Assembly (NCBI GenBank): GCA_035429805.1
Contig: DAOMFL010000014.1
Location: 1-59,668, forward strand
Direction: 5' to 3'
Length of the DNA: 59,668 nucleotides
DNA from: JALORV01 sp035429805
Lineage (GTDB): Bacteria; Pseudomonadota; Gammaproteobacteria; Burkholderiales; Burkholderiaceae_F
Below are positions 8,164 through 19,015 of this stretch, in pieces (position 1 is the stretch's first letter; each line of letters starts with the position of its first letter). Position numbers and translations under genes: made by a program. The notes below the pieces were generated by a model. The model saw nothing but the letters and a program-made list of their open reading frames with translations, made no database searches and had not been told where the DNA came from.

Positions 8164-8700
8164 ATGGAAGCCTTTCACGGAACGACCATCGTCTCCGTTC
8201 GCCGCGGGTCCGCCGTGGCGATGGGCGGCGATGGCCAGGTCACCCTCGGCAACATTGTCGTCAAGCAGACCGCGCGCAAGGTCCGCCGCCTCTACCACGA
8301 GCGCATCCTTGCCGGCTTTGCCGGGGCCACGGCCGATGCGTTCACGCTGTTCGAGCGCTTCGAGGCCAAGCTCGAGAAGCATCAGGGACATCTGGTGCGC
8401 TCGGCGGTGGAACTCGCGAAGGACTGGCGCACGGATCGCATCCTGCGGCGGCTTGAGGCGATGCTGGCGGTCGCCGACCGCGAGGCGTCGCTGATCATCA
8501 CCGGCAACGGCGATGTGCTCGAGCCCGAGTTCGGCCTGATCGCAATCGGCTCCGGCGGTCCTTACGCGCAGGCCGCCGCCCGTGCGCTGCTCGAACACAC
8601 CGAGCTCGCGCCCGCCGACATCGTGAAGAAATCCCTGACCATCGCCGGTGACCTGTGCATCTACACCAACCAGAGCCACACGATCGAATCGCTGGATTGA
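8164..8700 (+). CDS. hslV: ATP-dependent protease proteolytic subunit HslV
   Basis: Threonine peptidase that assembles as stacked hexamers inside HslU caps to degrade unfolded and regulatory proteins after heat stress. The 178-residue product carries a short propeptide (MEAFHG) before Thr7 in TTIVSVRRG; removal exposes Thr7 as the N-terminal nucleophile. The AMGGDGQVTLGN and RKVRRLY segments are diagnostic. A sigma32-like promoter lies immediately upstream. hslU follows after an unusually long 140-base gap that holds a palindromic repeat. Confidence 0.96.
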   Translation: MEAFHGTTIVSVRRGSAVAMGGDGQVTLGNIVVKQTARKVRRLYHERILAGFAGATADAFTLFERFEAKLEKHQGHLVRSAVELAKDWRTDRILRRLEAMLAVADREASLIITGNGDVLEPEFGLIAIGSGGPYAQAAARALLEHTELAPADIVKKSLTIAGDLCIYTNQSHTIESLD

Positions 8701-8739
8701 GCGGCGCCAGCGCGATGCCTCCCCGTAGCCTTTGTCATG

Positions 8740-8828
8740 CGCGCGTACGCGCGGCCGCTCCGAAGGGAGCGCGCCTAACCTGAGCACTGCGAGTGCACGT
8801 GCGACCGGGCAGCGGTCGCGTACACGAG
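8740..8828. repeat. Dispersed palindromic repeat, copy 2 (inside the hslV-hslU gap)
   Basis: 8791-8828 matches 265-302 at 36 of 38 positions, again centred on a GCGACCG...CGGTCGC hairpin. The two differences fall in or beside the loop, so seven stem pairs are kept. The shared block GCGCGGCCGCTCCG lies just upstream, overlapping a 14-bp perfect palindrome CGCGCGTACGCGCG (8740-8753). The repeat ends 12 bases before the hslU start and fills most of the gap. Confidence 0.75.
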
Positions 8829-8840
8829 CGGTGAATCTCC

Positions 8841-10172
8841 ATGATGACCCCCAAAGAAATCGTCCACGAACTGAACAAGCACATCGTCGGCCAGGATCGC
8901 GCGAAGCGCGCCGTCGCGGTGGCGCTGCGCAACCGCTGGCGGCGGCAGCAGGTGCCGGACCCGCTGCGCACCGAGATCACGCCGAAGAACATTCTGATGA
9001 TCGGCCCGACCGGGGTCGGTAAGACCGAGATCGCGCGCCGGCTCGCGCGGCTTGCGGATGCTCCGTTCATCAAGGTCGAAGCGACCAAGTTCACCGAAGT
9101 GGGCTACGTCGGGCGCGACGTCGACACGATCATCCGCGACCTCGTCGACATTTCGGTCAAGCAGACGCGTGAGGCCGAGATGAAAAAGGTTGCGATGCGC
9201 GCGCAGGACGCCGCGGAGGACCGCATTCTCGACATCCTGGTGCCGCCGTCGCGCGATGTCGGATTCGCCGCGTCGGGTCGCGACGAGGAGAACGTCACGC
9301 GGCAGAAGTTCCGCAAGAAGCTGCGTGAAGGCGAGCTTGACGACAGGGAGATCGACGTCGAGCTGAGCACCGTGCCGGCGTCCCTCGAAGTGATGGCGCC
9401 GCCGGGCATGGAGGAGCTCACGCAGCAGATCCAGTCGATGTTCGCCAACCTGGGGCGCGAAAGGCGCAAGGCCCGTCGCATGCGCATCGCCGAAGCGCTG
9501 AAGGCGCTCGCCGACGAAGAGGCTGCACGCCTCGTCAACGAAGACGAGCTGAAGACGCGGGCCGTGGCCAACGCGGAGGCGAACGGCATCGTCTTTCTCG
9601 ACGAGATCGACAAGATCACGTCGCGCGCCGAGCTGCAGGGCGCGGACGTGTCGCGGCAGGGCGTGCAGCGCGATCTGCTGCCGCTGGTCGAAGGCACGAC
9701 GGTCAACACCAAGTACGGCATGGTGAAGACCGATCACGTCCTGTTCATCGCGTCCGGCGCCTTTCATCTCGCGAAGCCGTCGGACCTGATCCCGGAGCTT
9801 CAGGGCCGCTTCCCGATCCGGGTCGAGCTCGATTCCCTGACGGTCGACGACTTCGAGCGCATCCTGAAGACGACCGACGCCAGCCTCACCGAACAGTACC
9901 GGGCGCTGCTCGGCACCGATGGCTGCACGCTCGAGTTCACCGACGACGGCATCCACCGGATCGCGGAGATCGCCTACGCGGTGAACGAGAAGACCGAGAA
10001 CATCGGCGCGCGGCGCCTTTATACGGTGATCGAGAAGCTGCTGGAGGAGATTTCGTTCGAGGCCGGGAGCGGCGTGGCCGGCTCCGGTCGCGTGCGCATC
10101 GACGCGGCCTATGTCGATGCGCGCCTCGCCGACCTGGCACGCAACGAGGACTTAGCCCGCTACGTGCTCTGA
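8841..10172 (+). CDS. hslU: ATP-dependent protease ATPase subunit HslU
   Basis: AAA+ unfoldase (443 residues, usual length) that binds, unfolds and feeds substrates into HslV. Visible motifs are Walker A GPTGVGKT (55-62), Walker B VFLDEIDK (about 251-258), the intermediate I domain between them, and the C-terminal sensor region with NIGARRLYTVIEKLLEE and the short C-terminal tail that docks into HslV. The gene is in the same direction as hslV but separated by a repeat-bearing gap. RpoH control is inferred from the promoter upstream of hslV. Confidence 0.97.
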   Translation: MMTPKEIVHELNKHIVGQDRAKRAVAVALRNRWRRQQVPDPLRTEITPKNILMIGPTGVGKTEIARRLARLADAPFIKVEATKFTEVGYVGRDVDTIIRDLVDISVKQTREAEMKKVAMRAQDAAEDRILDILVPPSRDVGFAASGRDEENVTRQKFRKKLREGELDDREIDVELSTVPASLEVMAPPGMEELTQQIQSMFANLGRERRKARRMRIAEALKALADEEAARLVNEDELKTRAVANAEANGIVFLDEIDKITSRAELQGADVSRQGVQRDLLPLVEGTTVNTKYGMVKTDHVLFIASGAFHLAKPSDLIPELQGRFPIRVELDSLTVDDFERILKTTDASLTEQYRALLGTDGCTLEFTDDGIHRIAEIAYAVNEKTENIGARRLYTVIEKLLEEISFEAGSGVAGSGRVRIDAAYVDARLADLARNEDLARYVL

Positions 10173-10368
10173 CGGCCGGGCTTTCGTCGCACGCGCTGCA
10201 GCGGAGGTCAAGCAGCATATGCCCTGAGCCGCAGGCGCTCCGGCGCGCAAGTACCGCCACCTATACTCGTGGCCCACCGGGCCCCGCCCGGTGCAACCCA
10301 TCGGGCGCCGTGACCTTCTTACCCCTGCGAGCGGCTGAGCGGGCGCAACCGGTGTTGCGGGCCGCTCC

Positions 10369-13142
<2,774 letters not shown>

Positions 13143-13143
<1 letters not shown>

Positions 13144-13514
13144 TGGAAGCCCTGCTTGCGCTCTTCATCGGCGTGATGACGGCGGCGGGCGTCTTCCTGC
13201 TGCTGCGCGCGCACACGTTCGATGTCGTGCTCGGCATGACGCTGCTTTCGTACGCGGTTAATGTCTTCATCTTCCTGACCGGGCGCGTCGCCGTTGGCAA
13301 GCCGCCGATCGTCGACGCGGAGCGCGCGCCGTCGCTGGCGCAATACGCCGACCCGCTGCCGCAGGCGCTGGTGCTGACGGCGATCGTCATCAGCTTCGCG
13401 ATGACGGCGTTGCTGCTCGTGATTGCGCTGCGGGCCCGCGGCGAAACGGGAAGCGACCACGTCGACGGGGGCTCCGGGACGCACGACGCTACAACGACCG
13501 GAGAGCAGAAATGA
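13143..13514 (+). CDS. mrpC: Mrp antiporter subunit C
   Basis: A 123-residue inner-membrane protein homologous to complex I NuoK, with three membrane segments (about 3-21, 28-48 and 76-100). The motif VVLGMTLLSYAVNVFIF followed by GKPPI is typical of MrpC/MnhC. Its ATG shares a base with the mrpA stop (TGATG), indicating translational coupling. The C-terminal tail (about 104-123) is polar and low-complexity. Confidence 0.93.
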
Positions 13515-15085
13515 ACCCGGCGCACTGGGTTGTCGCACCGGTCGTGCTGCCGCTGCTGGCGGGCGCGCTCGCGCTGCTGGCCGAGCGACGCTCGCCCAGA
13601 CTGGCGGCGACAATCTCGGTGGGCGCAACGCTGCTGCTCGCGGCGATCGCGACGCGGCTCGTGGCGCTGGCTGCGGACGGCGGAGTCACCGCGTATCTCG
13701 TCGGCAACTGGCGTGCGCCGTTCGGCATCGTGCTGGCACTCGATCGCCTGTCCGCGCTGATGCTGCTGCTGACGGCGATCGTCGCCGTGGCGAGTGTGAT
13801 GTACGCGTGCGGCCGCGGCCGGGCCGGTCGTCACGACGAGCGTGGCCCGCACTTCCACGCGCTGTTCCAGTTCCAGCTGATGGGACTCAACGGCGCGTTC
13901 CTGACGGCCGACCTCTTCAACCTGTTCGTGTTCTTCGAGGTGCTGCTGATCGCGTCCTACGGTCTGCTGCTGCATGGCGCGGGACCGGTGCGTCTGCGCG
14001 CATCGGTGCACTACGTCGTGTTCAACCTCGTGGGGTCGGCGCTGTTTCTCTTCGCGGTGGCCGCGCTGTATGGACTCACCGGTACGCTCAACATGGCGGA
14101 TATCGCGCAGCGCATTCCAGCCGTGCCTGCGGACAGCGCGGCGCTGCTGCAGGCGGCGGCGCTGCTGCTGATCGTCGTGTTCGGCGTGAAAGCGGCGATC
14201 TTTCCGCTCTACTTCTGGCTCACCGACACCTATGGCGCCGCAACCGCACCAGTGGCGGCGTTGTTCGTCGTCATGACCAAGGTCGGCGTCTACTGCATCG
14301 CGCGGGCGACGACGCTGATGTTCGGGGCCGGGGCGGGCCCGGCCGCGTTCGTCGCGTCACCGTGGCTGCCGTGGCTGGCGCTTGCGACTCTGGCGCTGGC
14401 CGCATTCGGTGCGCTCGCCGCCTGGCATCTGCGGCGACTGGTCGCCTATCTGGTGCTGGCCTCGGCCGGCCTGCTGCTGCTTTCGATCGGGCTGGCCTCG
14501 GCCGGCACGATCGCGGCCGGGCTCTTCTACCTGGTGCACAGCACGATAGTTGCTGCGGCGTTGTTCCTGCTGGTGGATTCGATCGTCGCCTCGCGCGGCG
14601 AAGCAGGCGACGAGATGGTGCCCGCGCCGCTCGCCGGGTCCGCGGGTTACGGCACGCTGTACTTCCTGCTCGCAGTGGCAGTTGCCGGGCTGCCGCCGTT
14701 TGGCGGGTTCCTCGGCAAGAGCATGTTGCTGGCAGCGAGCCGGCCCGGGCCGTGGGCGGTGACGGTGTGGGCGGTCGTGCTGCTGTCGAGCCTCGGCATC
14801 GTCGTCGCGCTGGCCCGCGCCGGCTCGACGGTCTTCTGGAAGGCGCAGGCGCCGAACGCGATGCAGCAGGCCGCATCCCGCGCGTCGCTGCCAGAGCGTG
14901 GCGCACTGGCGCTGCTGAGCGCGGCGGCCTGCTCAATCGTCGTCATCGCCGGACCGGTCGCGCGCTACACGGAGGCCACGGCGCAGCAGCTGCTCGACCG
15001 GACCGAATACATCCGCGCCGTCTTCGGCACGGCGCCAGCTCCTCCGGCATGGGATCCGCGTGCCGACATGAAGAGTATGAAATGA
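13511..15085 (+). CDS. mrpD: Mrp antiporter subunit D
   Basis: A 524-residue NuoM/NuoN-like proton-translocating membrane subunit of the Mrp antiporter with about fourteen membrane segments. Conserved charges are Glu143 (VFFEVLLIASYG) and Lys227 (GVKAAIFPLYFWL), matching the proton-path residues of MrpD. The PPFGGFLGKSMLL segment is also diagnostic. It overlaps mrpC by 4 bases (ATGA) and mrpE by 4 bases. Confidence 0.94.
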   Translation: MNPAHWVVAPVVLPLLAGALALLAERRSPRLAATISVGATLLLAAIATRLVALAADGGVTAYLVGNWRAPFGIVLALDRLSALMLLLTAIVAVASVMYACGRGRAGRHDERGPHFHALFQFQLMGLNGAFLTADLFNLFVFFEVLLIASYGLLLHGAGPVRLRASVHYVVFNLVGSALFLFAVAALYGLTGTLNMADIAQRIPAVPADSAALLQAAALLLIVVFGVKAAIFPLYFWLTDTYGAATAPVAALFVVMTKVGVYCIARATTLMFGAGAGPAAFVASPWLPWLALATLALAAFGALAAWHLRRLVAYLVLASAGLLLLSIGLASAGTIAAGLFYLVHSTIVAAALFLLVDSIVASRGEAGDEMVPAPLAGSAGYGTLYFLLAVAVAGLPPFGGFLGKSMLLAASRPGPWAVTVWAVVLLSSLGIVVALARAGSTVFWKAQAPNAMQQAASRASLPERGALALLSAAACSIVVIAGPVARYTEATAQQLLDRTEYIRAVFGTAPAPPAWDPRADMKSMK

Positions 15086-15579
15086 AGCGGCTCCTGCCTG
15101 CTCCGCTGCTGTCAGTGCTGCTGTTCATCGGTTGGCTGCTGCTGGCCGGCAGCCTGTCGCCAGGACAGGTGCTGCTGGCAGCCGTTCTGGCCGTCGTAAT
15201 CCCGTGGTGGACCGAAAGGCTGCGGCCCGAACACGCGCACATCGGCGCGTGGGGCACGGCAATGCGGCTCACGCTGGTGGTCTTCTACGACATCGTCGCC
15301 TCGGCAGTAACCGTCGCGCGGCAGATCCTCGGACCTGAGGATCGCATCCGGCCGGGCTTCGTCTGGGTGCCGCTGGCGATCCGCGATCCGTACGGCACGG
15401 CAAGCCTGGCCAGCATCATCACGATGACCCCGGGCACGCTGTCGGTGGACCTGTCACAGGACCGCCGCTACCTGCTGGTGCACGCCTTGCATGTCGGCGA
15501 CGAAGCCGACCTGATTGCGTCGATCAAGAACCGCTACGAGCAACCGCTGATCCGGATCTTCGAGGGAGGAATGCGATGA
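15082..15579 (+). CDS. mrpE: Mrp antiporter subunit E
   Basis: A 165-residue MrpE/MnhE membrane protein. The N-terminus has two hydrophobic segments (about 5-22 and 28-42), followed by a cytosolic part with the conserved LASIITMTPGTLSVDL motif and HALHVGDE. The start ATG at 15082 overlaps the mrpD stop (ATGA). MrpE is not related to complex I and is required for assembly or activity of the Mrp complex. Confidence 0.92.
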   Translation: MKRLLPAPLLSVLLFIGWLLLAGSLSPGQVLLAAVLAVVIPWWTERLRPEHAHIGAWGTAMRLTLVVFYDIVASAVTVARQILGPEDRIRPGFVWVPLAIRDPYGTASLASIITMTPGTLSVDLSQDRRYLLVHALHVGDEADLIASIKNRYEQPLIRIFEGGMR

Positions 15580-15851
15580 GTCTCCTTTCCGCCGTGCTGC
15601 CGTGGGCGGCGGGTGCGTTCACTGTCGCCCTGCTGCTGGCCGGCTGGCGGCTGCTGCGCGGCCCGACGCTGGCGGACCGAATCCTGGCGCTCGACACGAT
15701 GTACGTGAACTCGGTTGCGCTGCTGATCCTGGTCGGCATCCGCTTCGGCACCCTGATCTACTTCGAAGCGGCGCTGCTCATCGCCATGATCGGATTCGTC
15801 AGCACGGTCGCGCTGTCGAAGTACCTTCTGCGCGGAGACATCATCGAATGA
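15576..15851 (+). CDS. mrpF: Mrp antiporter subunit F
   Basis: A 91-residue protein with three membrane segments and the family motif LLRGPTLADRILALD followed by YFEAALLIAMIGF. Small subunit of the Mrp antiporter. It overlaps mrpE and mrpG by 4 bases each (ATGA), so the operon is translationally coupled throughout. Confidence 0.92.
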   Translation: MSLLSAVLPWAAGAFTVALLLAGWRLLRGPTLADRILALDTMYVNSVALLILVGIRFGTLIYFEAALLIAMIGFVSTVALSKYLLRGDIIE

Positions 15852-16210
15852 GGGACCTGCCTTTGATGCTCGACATCGTGCTGTCGGCGCTCGTCGCGGC
15901 CGGCGCCGCGTTTGCGCTGGTCGGCGCATGGGGACTTGCAAAGTTCCGCGACTTCCTGAAGCGGTTGCATGGCCCCACCAAGGCGAGCACGGTCGGCGTT
16001 GGTGCGGTGCTGCTGGCGTCGATCGGCTATTTCGTCGCGGCCGGACGGGCAAGCCTGCATGAACTGATGATCACGGCGTTCGTCTTCATGACGGCGCCGG
16101 TGGCTGCCCACATGCTGGTGAAGGCCGCGGCGCACGTCGATCCCCGGTTGCGGCCACCGCGGGGTCCACAGCCGGAGTCCGAACCGACGGAAGCTAGACT
16201 GCCCCATTGA
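15848..16210 (+). CDS. mrpG: Mrp antiporter subunit G
   Basis: A 120-residue membrane subunit of the Mrp antiporter with three hydrophobic segments and the MrpG-type motif FLKRLHGPTKASTVGVG followed by APVAAHML. The start at ATG 15848 overlaps the mrpF stop. It is the last gene of the Mrp operon; the next gene, a copper chaperone, begins 13 bases later and could be on the same transcript. Confidence 0.92.
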   Translation: MRDLPLMLDIVLSALVAAGAAFALVGAWGLAKFRDFLKRLHGPTKASTVGVGAVLLASIGYFVAAGRASLHELMITAFVFMTAPVAAHMLVKAAAHVDPRLRPPRGPQPESEPTEARLPH

Positions 16211-16223
16211 GGGAGGAGACGCC

Positions 16224-16679
16224 ATGGTGCGCGTGATGATTGCTGTGATGCTGCTGGTGTGGGCAACGGCCGCCCCGGCGCAGGTGCAGGTGAAAGAGGC
16301 GTGGGCTCGCGCGTCCGTCCCGGGGCAGTCGGCCACGGGCGCGTTCATGGCGCTGACGGCGGACGAAGGCGCGCGCCTGATCGGAGCCTCGAGCCCGCTT
16401 GCAGGCGTGGTCGAGATCCACGAGATGGTCATGGATGGCAACGTGATGAGAATGCGGCCCGTGCCGGGGATCGACTTGCCGCCCGGGCGTCGTGTCGAGC
16501 TCAAGCCCGGGGGCTACCACGTGATGCTGATGGACCTGAAGCGGCCGCTTCAGGCCGGCGACCGGGTGCCGATCGAGCTGCGCTTCGAGACGCGCGACAA
16601 GCGCCTCGTGACGCAGCCGGTCGAAGTCGAGGTGATGTCGCGCGCGCCGGCCGCTGGCAGCGCTGCGCACAAGCACTGA
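16224..16679 (+). CDS. Periplasmic copper chaperone PCu(A)C
   Basis: DUF461/PCu(A)C protein, 151 residues, exported by an N-terminal signal peptide (about 1-19, ending APAQ). The complete family copper site is visible: His66-X10-Met77-X21-His99-X-Met101. Such proteins bind Cu(I) in the periplasm and help deliver it to the CuA site of cytochrome oxidase with SCO proteins, so it could serve the oxidase encoded at 33-42 kb. A Shine-Dalgarno GGGAGGAG precedes the ATG. It is 13 bases after mrpG. Confidence 0.92.
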   Translation: MVRVMIAVMLLVWATAAPAQVQVKEAWARASVPGQSATGAFMALTADEGARLIGASSPLAGVVEIHEMVMDGNVMRMRPVPGIDLPPGRRVELKPGGYHVMLMDLKRPLQAGDRVPIELRFETRDKRLVTQPVEVEVMSRAPAAGSAAHKH

Positions 16680-16684
16680 CGCCG

Positions 16685-16876
16685 GTGGCGCGGCCGATGG
16701 CGCGCAAGACCACGGGTCGCGCCGCAAAGCCGAAGGACGCCGCCGCGAAAGTGCGGCCGCGCAATCCACTGGCGATCGCGGCGCGCAAGCGCAGCGCGGG
16801 GCCGCACGGCCCGTCGCGCAAGGCGGAACGGGCGGCGGCGAAGGTCCGGCTTAAGAAGGGACTCGACGCAGCCTGA
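16685..16876 (+). CDS. Small highly basic protein of unknown function
   Basis: A 63-residue (GTG 16685) or 59-residue (ATG 16697) protein rich in Lys, Arg and Ala, without cysteines or membrane segments. The central motif RNPLAIAARKR followed by GPHGPSRKAERAAAKV resembles short basic proteins common in proteobacteria, which argues that it is real. It begins 5 bases after the copper chaperone gene and ends 3 bases before a convergent gene. The charge suggests nucleic acid binding, but this is only inference. Confidence 0.55.
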   Translation: MARPMARKTTGRAAKPKDAAAKVRPRNPLAIAARKRSAGPHGPSRKAERAAAKVRLKKGLDAA

Positions 16877-16879
16877 GCG

Positions 16880-17083
16880 TCACGCGGGCGACACGACGTA
16901 GTCGCCCGCCGCGGCAACGGCGGCCTGGACAGCCGCCGGGCTGAGAGCCTGCGGCGCGTCCAGCGTGATGCGCGGCGGATCCAGCGTGACCTGCACGTCG
17001 TCGGCGATGGACTGCAGCGCGCGGGTGACGCGGGCGACGCAGCCGCCGCAATGCATGCCGTCGATACGAAACTCCTGCTGCAT
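16880..17083 (-). CDS. Heavy-metal-associated (CopZ-like) protein
   Basis: A 67-residue HMA-domain protein with the metal-binding GMHCGGC motif (Cys12, Cys15), the fold of small cytosolic copper chaperones such as CopZ. Its fold (beta-alpha-beta-beta-alpha-beta) fits the length. A Shine-Dalgarno GAGGAGAA lies just upstream on the minus strand. No copper ATPase is adjacent, so the partner is unknown. It converges with the small basic gene and is divergent from argB. Confidence 0.88.
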   Translation of the reverse strand: MQQEFRIDGMHCGGCVARVTRALQSIADDVQVTLDPPRITLDAPQALSPAAVQAAVAAAGDYVVSPA

Positions 17084-17152
17084 CGTAGTTCTCCTCAGGT
17101 TGCACGAATGCTACGCCCCGCGACGACTCGCTGCTGCGCACGGCCGGACTGC

Positions 17153-17178
17153 GACGCCCGGCTTCCGGGCCGGGCGTC
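17153..17178. repeat. Perfect 10-bp inverted repeat in the HMA/argB divergent region
   Basis: GACGCCCGGC (17153-17162) and GCCGGGCGTC (17169-17178) form a perfect stem with loop TTCCGG. It lies between two divergent genes, 88 bases before the argB start. No T-run follows on either strand, so it is not a standard terminator; an operator or a REP-type palindrome is possible. Confidence 0.5.
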
Positions 17179-17266
17179 GGGAGGCGCGCGGTCGGACGGG
17201 TAACATGCGCGCCGAGCCCGGGTGCGACGGCACGCCGCTCGCTTCCCGTTTCCACCCGCTACCGCC

Positions 17267-18154
17267 ATGGACACCGCGCAGATCCCCCCGCAGCTCAAGG
17301 CCGACATCCTTTCGGAGGCGCTGCCGTACATCCGGCGGTTCCATGGCAAGACCATTGTCATCAAGTACGGCGGCAATGCGATGGTCGACCAGAACCTCAA
17401 GGAGGCATTCGCGCACGACGTCGTGCTGCTGAAGCTGGTCGGCATGAACCCGGTCGTCGTGCACGGGGGCGGGCCGCAGATCGACGAGGCGCTCGAACGG
17501 GTCGGCAAGAAGTCCACCTTCATCCAGGGCATGCGGGTCACCGACGCCGAAACGATGGAAGTCGTTGAATGGGTGCTGGCAGGCGAGGTGCAAGGCGAAC
17601 TCGTCATGCTGATCAACGCGTTCGGCGGCCAGGCGGTCGGCCTCACCGGCAAGGACGGCGGCCTCGTTCGCGCGCGCAAGCTGCGCATCCCCGACAAGGA
17701 CGACCCGACCAAGAGCCACGACATCGGCCAGGTCGGCGAAATCGAGGCGATCAATCCAGCCGTCGTCAAGGCGCTGCAGGACGATGCCTTCATTCCCGTG
17801 ATCTCGCCGATCGGCTTCGGCGCCGACGGCCTGTCGTACAACATCAACGCCGACGTCGTGGCCGGCAAGATTGCCGAGGTCCTCAAGGCCGAGAAGCTGG
17901 TCATGCTGACCAACACGCCGGGCGTGCTCGACAAGAACGGGCAGCTGCTGACCGGACTGACGGCGCGCGAAATCGACGAACTGTTCGCCGACGGCACGAT
18001 CTCGGGCGGCATGCTGCCGAAGATTTCCTCCGCGCTGGAAGCGGCCAGGAGTGGCGTCAACGCCGTGCACATCATCGACGGACGCGTCGATCACTGCCTG
18101 CTGCTTGAAATCCTGACCGACCAGGGCGTCGGCACGATGATCAAGAGCCACTGA
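17267..18154 (+). CDS. argB: Acetylglutamate kinase ArgB
   Basis: Phosphorylates N-acetyl-L-glutamate, the second step of arginine synthesis, in the cytosol. The 295-residue product shows the amino acid kinase fold: IVIKYGGNAM near the N-terminus, VVHGGGPQID for the phosphate/substrate loop, and SGGMLPKI near the C-terminus. The frame is open upstream to 17222, but MDTAQIPPQLKADIL at 17267 is the natural start. The HAD nucleotidase gene follows after 5 bases, a linkage seen in betaproteobacteria. Confidence 0.95.
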   Translation: MDTAQIPPQLKADILSEALPYIRRFHGKTIVIKYGGNAMVDQNLKEAFAHDVVLLKLVGMNPVVVHGGGPQIDEALERVGKKSTFIQGMRVTDAETMEVVEWVLAGEVQGELVMLINAFGGQAVGLTGKDGGLVRARKLRIPDKDDPTKSHDIGQVGEIEAINPAVVKALQDDAFIPVISPIGFGADGLSYNINADVVAGKIAEVLKAEKLVMLTNTPGVLDKNGQLLTGLTAREIDELFADGTISGGMLPKISSALEAARSGVNAVHIIDGRVDHCLLLEILTDQGVGTMIKSH

Positions 18155-18159
18155 GCACG

Positions 18160-18942
18160 GTGGCAGCGGTCGTGCGCCGGGGCCGCGGGCGCAATCGCGG
18201 CGGATCAGCGCCGCATTCCCCCAGCGGCGCGGGCCGGTTTCCACGAAGACTGGCCATCGAGGTGCGGCGCCCGGCCGCCCGCCCGCGCCCGGTCTGGCTG
18301 TTCGACCTCGACAACACGCTGCACGACGCATCGCACGCGATCTTCAGCGCGATCGATCAGCGCATGACCGCGTATGTCGAGCGCACGCTCGGCGTCGACC
18401 GCACCGAAGCGAACCGGCTGCGCGTCCTGTACTGGCGGCGCTACGGCGCGACGCTGCTCGGCCTGGTCCGCCACCATGGCATCGATCCGCATCACTTCCT
18501 GCGCGAGTGCCACGACTTCGATGTTGCGGCCCTGCTGCGCGCCGAGCGCGGACTGGCACGCCTGTTCGCGCGACTGCCCGGGCGCAAGGTCCTGCTCAGC
18601 AATGCGCCGCTCGCCTATGCCGGCACCGTGCTGCGGGAGCTGGCACTGCACCGTCACTTCGCGACGCGCTACACGATCGAGCGCATGCGTGTGCACGGCA
18701 CCTTCCGGCCCAAGCCATCGCGGCTGATGCTGCGTGCGACGCTCGCACGCGAGCGCATCGAGCCGGCCGCGGCGGTGCTGGTCGAGGACTCGGTTGCCAA
18801 TCTGAGGTCCGCGCGTGCGCTGGGCCTGCGCACCGTGCTGATCACGCGCCACGGTCCGGGGTCGAGGCGTCACGCGGGCGCCAGCGTCGTCGGCCTGCGC
18901 ATCGCCTCGCTGCACGAACTGGCGCGACGCATGCCGCGCTGA
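18160..18942 (+). CDS. HAD-family pyrimidine 5'-nucleotidase
   Basis: HAD phosphatase of the pyrimidine 5'-nucleotidase type, which dephosphorylates UMP/CMP-like nucleotides. Motif I is FDLDNTLHD, motif II LLSNAP, and motifs III/IV KPS with VEDSVANLRSA. The longest frame gives 260 residues from GTG 18160, but the first 34 residues are Arg/Gly-rich and have no ribosome-binding site; GTG 18262 would give 226 residues, closer to the usual length, so the start is uncertain. It lies 5 bases after argB. The substrate is inferred from family and context. Confidence 0.85.
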   Translation: MAAVVRRGRGRNRGGSAPHSPSGAGRFPRRLAIEVRRPAARPRPVWLFDLDNTLHDASHAIFSAIDQRMTAYVERTLGVDRTEANRLRVLYWRRYGATLLGLVRHHGIDPHHFLRECHDFDVAALLRAERGLARLFARLPGRKVLLSNAPLAYAGTVLRELALHRHFATRYTIERMRVHGTFRPKPSRLMLRATLARERIEPAAAVLVEDSVANLRSARALGLRTVLITRHGPGSRRHAGASVVGLRIASLHELARRMPR

Positions 18943-19015
18943 GCCGGGCGCCCAGGCGTCGACACTTGACGACGCGGTAAGCTCGCCATCCCTCCATGAA
19001 CCCAGGTATGAAGCC

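Noticed and set aside
13423..15072. A long second reading frame over mrpD joined to mrpE, which might suggest a fusion or frameshift.
   Set aside because: mrpD is intact in its own frame and mrpE starts at ATG 15082 by a 4-base overlap; the rest of the frame is a shadow.
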